Assembly (NCBI GenBank): GCA_933228675.1
Contig: OW121743.1
Coordinates: 67,656,208-67,720,207, forward strand
DNA length: 64,000 nucleotides
Direction: 5' to 3'
DNA from: Stomorhina lunata
Taxonomy: Eukaryota; Arthropoda; Insecta; Diptera; Rhiniidae
The stretch's first letter is position 1; every line of letters begins with the position of its first letter. Below, one piece after another: positions 57,159-64,000 of the stretch. The position numbers were made by a program, and so were the translations under genes. The notes under the pieces were generated by a model. It saw only the letters and a program-made list of their open reading frames with translations, ran no database searches and was not told the origin of the DNA.

Positions 57159-57503
57159 TTTTTTTTTTTTTTTTTGTATGGTGTGCGGAATCTTCTAAAG
57201 ATATGAAATCATTTTCATTATGTGAGATTCGACAAGGTCTTGTGTGTCACCTACTCACTAAACCGCCTTCCCATTCTTCTACCACTCTCCCCGCGGCACT
57301 GCCCTCAGGTATTACTTCGCGGGGCTGGTTAGCGATTACGCTACTTCGGGGTTTACTTCAGCTCGTGTGCGCTCTTTCCGTATTGCTTCTTCTTGTTTTA
57401 GCAAATTATTAATTTCAGTTATAGGTTACATACTAGTTGCCAATTTCTTTCCGAATGTAGCATTACGTCTATGATGTTGCCAGGTACTATTGCGTATCCT
57501 ACT
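57159..57503 (-). mobile_element. LINE 3' fragment with poly(A) tail
   Basis: On the minus strand the segment ends in A17 (T17 at 57159-57175). Its GC content is far above the surroundings (57240-57400, with CCCCGCGGCAC and CGCGGGGC). Both sides are TCTGTC/TCTATC tetranucleotide repeat, and a duplication of TCTGTCTATCTGTC is compatible. The minus-strand translation has charged, coding-like stretches but is interrupted in all frames. It is probably a 5'-truncated non-LTR retrotransposon end; an R1- or jockey-like origin is only a guess. Confidence 0.5.
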
Positions 57504-58175
<672 letters not shown>

Positions 58176-59302
58176 TGAAAGCACAGTATAGTCTAAACGA
58201 AAGGTCATTGCAACTTGCCATAAATATTTCACATTTCTTGGAAAATGCTGATATTGAATTTCAGCGAAATCAGTTCAAATTAGGCCATAGCTCCCATATA
58301 ACCTCGCCTAGGCCAATCGCGTATTTGCCAATAAATGGCAAACTTGAACAGATATGATTATAAAATTTAAGATAAAATAGTTTTTCATAATCACTAGCCA
58401 GTTTCTAAAATTTCATCGGAATCGGTTTACAGTTAACCATAAACAAAACATTTACGGAAATAGCCTAAACTCCACCTAAAATGCCTTTGAATGATAAACC
58501 ATAACAGCTGTGACCACTTAATTCAGCGCAAGGAATTTTGTGTCAATACCAGCCTATGTGCAATCTTTTTACAATCGGTCACCATTTGACCCATATAAAA
58601 ACTTACGGAAACACAAATACAAAAAGAAAAGGGCTTTATGTCTGTCTGTCCGTTGGATAAAAGCGCAATAGCGACTGGAGGAACAAAGTTTAACAAAAGT
58701 ATTTTCGATATCTTGAGAATGTTATGTAGTTGAGGCTCCCATATAACCCCGCCCCGGAAATCACATTAATGGTGATAAATTTAATCCAATTGTAATAGTT
58801 AGGACGACTCGATTTAGAACAAAGAAGTATTATATAACTATTTGTCAGTTCATCAAATTTTGAAGGAATCGGTCCATATTTGACTATAGCTTTCATATAA
58901 AAAACACTCAAGGAAACCAAAAAAAAAATGTAGCAAAGGCCAGTTAAAAGCTATTAAATTAGAAACTATGACAGCTATGGACACTAAATTGTGCAGAAAC
59001 GAGCTTTATATAAATACGAGCCAGTGTGTAAAATGTTGTTACAATCGGTCAACATTTGGCTATAATAACATCCCCTTTTTATATCTAAAATCAAAAAGAT
59101 TCGGAGGTACAAGCATCATATTAAAATTGCACCAATGTCCAGACTTTATATACGGTATTAGGAACTCCTTACAAAATATATGGACCTGTCCTATTACTAT
59201 CAACAAATTTATCCTAACTAAATATTAAGCTAAACGAAAAGTATTTAAAAGACTATTAATGCCAAACTACACCAGGTTATGAGATTAAATTTTGTGTAAA
59301 GT
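58176..59302. repeat. Degenerate dispersed repeat, left part (interrupted by LINE)
   Basis: The sequence contains repeated imperfect modules built on ATCGGTC-CATATTTGACTATAG and CTCCCATATAA, near 58270, 58570, 58735, 58870 and 59045, with a TCTGTCTGTCCG stretch at 58640. The same texture returns after the LINE at 61379-61610. It looks like an old non-autonomous mobile element; small frames (58690-58920 minus, 58968-59228 plus) are not genes. Confidence 0.5.
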
Positions 59303-61215
59303 AAATACTTTGGCCGCTTTCCTCGATATCGAGGGTGCCTTCAATAACATTACCATTGAAGCAATCAGGGGTTCACTGGAGGACTTAAATATACAGGGCT
59401 TCCTAGTAGAGTGGATTGTGAATATGATAGTAGGATCATCAACTCAAATCTAGGTGACTGTAGTTTACGTAGGAAAGTAACTAGGGGTACTCCACAAGGA
59501 GGGGTTTTATCACCACTGCTGTGGTTACTGGCTGTCATTCTAAGAAGACTTGACCAACTAGGGAGAAAGGTCGTAGCCTACGCCGATGACTTAGTATTGC
59601 TCGTATCTGGCAAGTTCCCAGATACAATAAGTAATATTATGCAATCGGTTCTGGGAGAACATTCCTCCTGGGCCAGTAATAAAGGACTGGGGATTAACCC
59701 CGACAAGACGGAGTTGGTCCTCTACACCAGAAGGTACAAGGTTGAAAGGTTTAAACTTCCTGTGCTGAATGGTGTAGAGCTTAGATTGTCGCAGGAAGCC
59801 AAATTTCTAGGGATTATCTTGGACAGTAAGCTATCTTGGAAGAGAAACACACGGGAAAGAATGAAAAAAGGGCCAAACGCATACTACTTCTGCAGGAATT
59901 CCGTGGGTAAAAAATGGGGCTTAAGACCGATAGTTGTGTATTGGATTTACACAACAATTGTAAGGCCTGTTTTAACATATGGTTGCGCAGTATGGTGGGA
60001 AGCAGTTAGCAAGGGTTCTTTTCTTACTTCTCTCAACAAGGTACAACGTTGTGCTAGTATTGGTATAATCGGTGCCCTTAAAAGCACACCTCAAGCAGCC
60101 CTTGACATCATGCTGTCGTTATACCCCCTTGATATCTTCATTAAGGGGATGGCTATGAGAAGTTTAGTAAGGCTGTACGAGTCGGGTATGCTTAGGTTTA
60201 GGCATGTGGGACACTCCAGTATTCTGAGCTTAACAGGCTCCCGGGGCTTGGAGTTAGGTCAACCACGATCTGACTATTTAGTCAAGGAACTACTGTTCAG
60301 CTCAGCTCCAGAGATCGTAATCCCCGAAAGATCCGACTGGAATGGGCAAACAGCACTTTTTCAAGGCTTTTCGATCTTCACGGATGGATCAAAAATGGAT
60401 TGCGGGACTGGTTCTGAAGTTTTCCTGTGGGATCAAAATATTAGGAAATCCTTTAGACTCGCGGATGAGTGCAGTGTCTTCCAGGCAGAGATTTTTGCCA
60501 TTTGCAAGGCTACAGAGCTCATTCAGGGTCTTATAGCTGTTAACAGTGAGGTGACAATTTATGTCGATAGCCAGGCCGCGCTCAAGGCGTTGCGGGGTTA
60601 TAGGGTTACCACCAAATTAGTCAAAAAATGTAGGATAGCTCTTCATGAGCTATCACTTAGCTATAGGATTAGATTGTGCTGGGTTCCGGGTCATTGTGAC
60701 ATCGTTGGCAACGAAGTTGCGGACGAAGTTGCCAGACAAGGCTCAAGTCTAGACTTAAGCCAAAGAGTGGATTTGACTTAAGCCAAAGAGTGGATTTGGC
60801 TCCGCCTATCTGTCACTTTTATCTAGGCAATAAGTCCTGGACTAGCCAGGAAACCACAAGGCTGTGGGGTAACATGGTTACGTGTAGGACATCTAGAGCT
60901 ATATGGCCTAAGCTGGACAGTAATGGTACAAAGCTTTTATTAAGTCTAAATAGGTCAAGCTTAGGAAGATGTATAGGGTTCCTTACGGGACATTGGGCCT
61001 TAAATTCGAGGCTACATAGGTGAGATAGCAGCATTTCAGACTTGTGCAGACTATGTCTAGATGAGGATTCGTCCGAGTCGGTGGAACACATTCTCTGTCA
61101 CTGTCCAAGGCTTCAAAACCTAGGCAGCAGATTCCTTGCTGACCTACAGGATCTACAACAGTGTAGATTAATTGATATTGTAGGGTTCATCACGGGTCTC
61201 AACTGGCCTAGATAG
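59303..61215 (+). pseudogene. LINE reverse transcriptase-RNase H ORF2 remnant
   Basis: Broken coding region. The RT palm motif FLDIEGAFNN lies at about 59315 in one frame, and a one-base shift near 59428-59435 moves to the frame 59411-60781. There RGTPQGGVLSPLLW is followed by the YADD active site (residues 57-60 of that frame). A complete-looking RNase H domain follows with D325 (TDGS), E360 (QAE), D386 (VDS) and D438 (NEVAD). A 23-bp tandem duplication at 60752-60797 shifts the frame and creates a stop. The C-terminal part continues in another frame from 60790, with a stop at 61021-61023 and then a C-x2-C-x11-H-x4-C type motif (61044-61103). RNase H after RT is typical of I and LOA clade LINEs. 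The endonuclease and ORF1 are absent. Confidence 0.88.
60752..60797 (+). repeat. 23-bp tandem duplication in the LINE
   Basis: GACTTAAGCCAAAGAGTGGA plus TTT is present twice in tandem (starts 60752 and 60775). The 23-bp length shifts the reading frame and brings in an early stop at 60779-60781. Confidence 0.85.
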
Positions 61216-61378
61216 GGTAGTCTTCTCTCCAACTCTCTACTACCTTTCTCTTTCCCTATCTCATTCTTTCTTTCTTCATTCTTTCTTTTCTCCCTCTCTA
61301 TTAAAGGATCACAATGGACCCCTGGGGTCTCCGAGTGTAGGTGTCTTTGACACCTCCTTTATTATCTAACCTAACCTA

Positions 61379-61610
61379 AATACTAGGAAACCACTTACAT
61401 ACTCTTTAATGTTGAACTATAAAGCTCCTGCAACCGAATTTAGTCCAAATATTTTGCTAACAATACTAACTAGCGTAACAACTTTTTTCGAATTTGGTCC
61501 ACATTTTGAATTTCCTGCACTCTCGTAGATATATGAGAGATATTTCTCAATTTAACATAACTCGATGGTGGGTATATAATATTCGGCATAGCCGAATATA
61601 AAACTCTTAC
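61379..61610. repeat. Degenerate dispersed repeat, right part, with TATTCGGC palindrome
   Basis: Continues the repeat cut by the LINE. Near its end is TATTCGGC-ATA-GCCGAATA (61580-61598), an 8-bp hairpin followed by AAACTCTTACTTA. Termini of this style recur across dipteran genomes as repeat ends, from general knowledge. The family is not named here. Confidence 0.5.
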
Positions 61611-62935
61611 TTATTTTATATTTAAATCATAAACTAATTTTTGTGTATATGTAATCTATAGTCTAAAATTTATTGAAATTTAGTTTGAAAATACGAAAGA
61701 CTTAAGACACAAACTTCTTATAAGTAGTAATTATTGTTACTAAAATATTAAAAGCTGTCGATTTTAATAATCCGCATTAATTTATACGACAATTTTGTTA
61801 CCATAATTAAGCGTAATTTAAAAAAAATTATAATAATTATTTTTTTTTAGCTACTGTATAAATATTAGACATATTATATTAAACCACTTAGTAAATATGA
61901 AAATCTGTAATACAAATTGCTAATATTGAGTTAAGATTAACACAATTTTAAATTATCGAAAAAATCATAACTATTTATACTTAAATATTTTACAATTTAT
62001 AAAAAATTGAACAACATGGCAGCAGCTATAAAAACAAATTTTGTTGAAAATATTTTGCCTTCAAATAACTACAAGTTATTTTCCAAAAAATCAACTTAAC
62101 CAAAAAGGTAACAACCAAGTTAATAACATAAACTTAAACACATAAATTTCGCAAAATAAATACTTAATCCCATATTTAAGCATAAAATAAATATTTATAT
62201 ACTAACAAAAAACTGAAAAATTTTGTTTGCATTTGATTAAACTCGAACTTGCAAAATATGCATAAAAGACAAGAAAAGGAGCAAATTTCAAAGAAAATAA
62301 GTTCAGATTTATAAACGGTTTTATATGCCTTTACATTATAAGTACGAGTATATGTAAGTAGTGGCCATTTCAATGTCTGTCTTTGAAAAATTTTTTCTAC
62401 TTCGGTTATTTACAAATAATTTGCATGTTTTGTAGTTTGTTCATTTTCCATTTTATGATTTTCGAGATACAAAGTCATACAAGCTACAAAGTCATTTGTT
62501 GTTTGGACATCATTAATGTCAAGACATGTTAAGATTATATGTTAATTTGCTTTTTTTGCTGCTTACTTTTTTTTCAGCTTGTCTAGCTTTAACCCTGTTT
62601 AGAGATAAATTAGAAAGCATAATTGTTTATGGAGGTAGCCTTCTCGGGAATAATAATTTAATTTTGTTGGACATTTCATTCATGTATAAAATGGAATTTA
62701 TGAGGTAGTTTAAGTTTATGGGGGGAGTTTATTTATTGTGGATTAGAAAATAAATTTGTTAAGAGTTTAGATTTAAATTTATATGATTACTGGTTTACGA
62801 AGCAAAATACTATGATTTGAAGGTGGTTTCGGCGGGAAGTATCTAGTTTATAAAAGTAAGTAGAAATTCTATTAAAAAGATTACAAGAACGAGTTAAATG
62901 ATACGATATATGACGACATATTATGTATTATCACA
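61611..62935. other. Unique AT-rich sequence without a recognised gene
   Basis: Non-repetitive. A plus-strand frame at 62526-62708 begins with a hydrophobic signal-like stretch but overlaps a TTTTTTTTCAG acceptor-like tract; there is too little to call. A minus-strand frame at 62176-62373 has no motif. Confidence 0.45.
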
Positions 62936-63095
62936 CAGACAACCAGCTAGACAGACAGACAGAAAATTTTTGTAATAAAAAAATTTTTCAAAAAATTTTT
63001 CAAAAAATTTTTCTGTAAAAGATTTTTCGGTTCAAATATTTTTTAAAAAGGGTTTTTCAAAAATTTTGGAACTTCAAACATTTAATTAAAAAGTT
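62936..63095. repeat. (GACA)n stretch and degenerate satellite fragment
   Basis: CAGACAACCAGCTAGACAGACAGACAG is followed by about four very degenerate 31-bp-type units (AAAAATTTTTC repeats with TTTTTCGGTTC near 63024). Confidence 0.6.
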
Positions 63096-63114
63096 TTACT
63101 GTGGTGTATTGCAC

Positions 63115-63345
63115 TAATATTCCAATTTATTTCAATTATTTATTTTTGTAATAAATAGTTTTTTGACAAAACCAAAAAAATATTGTTGGGGAAACCGTTC
63201 CTCGATGCGTTTTCATGGATGGTTAGGCCAACTTCTTCAAAAGTGATATCCCTGATTCTAAACGAAGTGAAAACCACACATTATATCTTATTTGAAGGAC
63301 AGAATAACTACGAATTATTGTGTCTAACAAATATCAACATAAAGC
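63115..63345 (+). repeat. Diverged copy of the 465-bp dispersed repeat
   Basis: The block CCTCGATGCGTTTTCATGG through GGTTAGGCCA...TCTTCA aligns with the 67-codon part of the copies near 27.8, 33.8 and 34.5 kb at roughly 70% identity by eye (protein core KPFLDAFSWMVRP versus TKFLDAFRWLVKP). It again sits directly against a satellite array. Confidence 0.7.
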
Positions 63346-63369
63346 GATCCTTTAGTAAAAACTTTCTAT

Positions 63370-64000
63370 AGAATTTTTTTTTTAATTTTTCTATAGAAAA
63401 TTTTTCGGTTAAAAAAATTTTTCTATAGAAAATTTTTCGGTTAAAAAAATTTTTCTATAGAAAATTTTTCGGTTAAAAAAATTTTTCTATAGAAAATTTT
63501 TCGGTTAAAAAAATTTTTCTATAGAAAATTTTTCGGTTAAAAAAATTTTTCTATAGAAAATTTTTCGGTTAAAAAAATTTTTCTATAGAAAATTTTTCGG
63601 TTAAAAAAATTTTTCTATAGAAAATTTTTCGGTTAAAAAAATTTTTCTATAGAAAATTTTTCGGTTAAAAACACTTTCTATAGATAATTTTTCGGTTAAA
63701 AACATTTTCTATAGAAAATTTTTCGGTTAAAAACATTTTCTATAGAAAATTTTTCGGTTAAAAACATTTTCTATAGAAAATTTTTCGGTTAAAAACATTT
63801 TCTATAGAAAATTTTTCGGTTAAAAAAATTTTCTATAGAAAATTTTTCGGTTAAAAAAATTTTCTATAGAAAATTTTTCGGTTAAAAAAATTTTTTATAG
63901 AAAATTTTTCGGTTAAAAAAATTTTCTATAGAAAATTTTTCGGTAAAAAAATGTTTCTATAGAAAATTTTTCGGTAAAAAAATGTTTCTATAGAAAATTT
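63370..64000. repeat. 32/31-bp satellite array, TTTTTCGGTTAAAAAAA subtype (runs off the window)
   Basis: About 20 units with CTATAGAAAATTTTTCGGTT, arranged in blocks: nine 32-bp units, then about six 31-bp units with AAAAACATTTTC, then AAAAAAATTTTC units, and finally units with AAAAAATGTTTC. The array continues past the right edge. Confidence 0.96.

Larger units (their letters stand above)
59303..61378 (+). mobile_element. Decayed, 5'-truncated LINE with RNase H domain (LOA/I-like)
   Basis: Plus-strand LINE fragment that begins within the reverse transcriptase (FLDIEGAFNN region at about 59315-59345) and ends with a pyrimidine-rich 3' UTR and a short CTAACCTAACCTAA tail at 61363-61378. AAATACT is present on both sides of the insertion, compatible with a short target duplication. 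It splits a dispersed repeat. It is inactive because of a frameshift, a 23-bp duplication and a stop. Confidence 0.85.

Noticed and set aside
61363..61378. CTAACCTAACCTAA, resembling the insect telomere repeat TTAGG
   Set aside because: Only about two to three copies at the 3' end of a LINE, and flies generally lack TTAGG telomeres. It is better explained as the LINE tail.

Overview
The window is AT-rich eukaryotic DNA, most consistent with a higher fly (calyptrate-type dipteran). This is inferred from three things: jockey-superfamily LINEs and a Transib transposon; the lack of any bacterial-style gene packing; and the very large amount of short-period satellite. Only one ordinary gene candidate stands out: a single-exon, lysine-rich orphan protein of 209 residues at 37336-37965. 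Everything else is satellite DNA, mobile elements, or unique AT-rich intergenic/intronic DNA. The composition suggests heterochromatin, or a giant intron or Y/pericentromeric type region, but the sequence alone does not prove that.

Satellites cover a little over 40% of the window by my estimate. Most belong to one superfamily with a 30-32 bp period. Its members share the perfect palindrome TTTTTCTATAGAAAAA and differ in the other half of the unit. Arrays lie at about 1815-3347, 4380-5952 plus 9301-10335, 11885-16530, 16600-18360, 18880-19060, 19895-22850, 23400-26065, 27408-27702, 34651-36390, 41690-43915, 48945-50085, 52190-54165 and 63370-64000. Unrelated arrays are an 11-bp satellite (38089-40181), a 12-bp satellite (51220-52185) and a TCTG tetranucleotide array (57504-58175).

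Mobile elements: (1) 453-1811, an inverted-repeat element carrying tRNA-like A/B-box sequence. (2) 5953-9302, a 5'-truncated but otherwise open LINE inserted into a satellite array. (3) 28068-33596, a complete Transib (RAG1-like) DNA transposon. It has an intact 678-residue transposase, CACAGTG termini, a 5-bp target duplication (AGCCG) and unusually long inverted arms of about 1.37 kb. It sits inside a tandemly and inversely duplicated repeat of about 465 bp, which also preserves the empty target site. (4) 44763-48712, a transposase-less relative with the same arms, its own 5-bp duplication (TGTCG) and two further nested shells of CACAGTG-ended inverted repeats. (5) 54175-55016, a piggyBac-type MITE with TTAA ends. 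(6) 57159-57503, a LINE 3' fragment with a poly(A) tail. (7) About 59300-61378, a decayed RNase H-bearing LINE inserted in an older dispersed repeat.

The most interesting content is the Transib pair, namely an apparently intact RAG1-related transposase plus a palindromic derivative with stacked RSS-like heptamers, and the satellite superfamily built on one fixed palindrome with a freely changing partner sequence. Boundaries of degenerate arrays are approximate.
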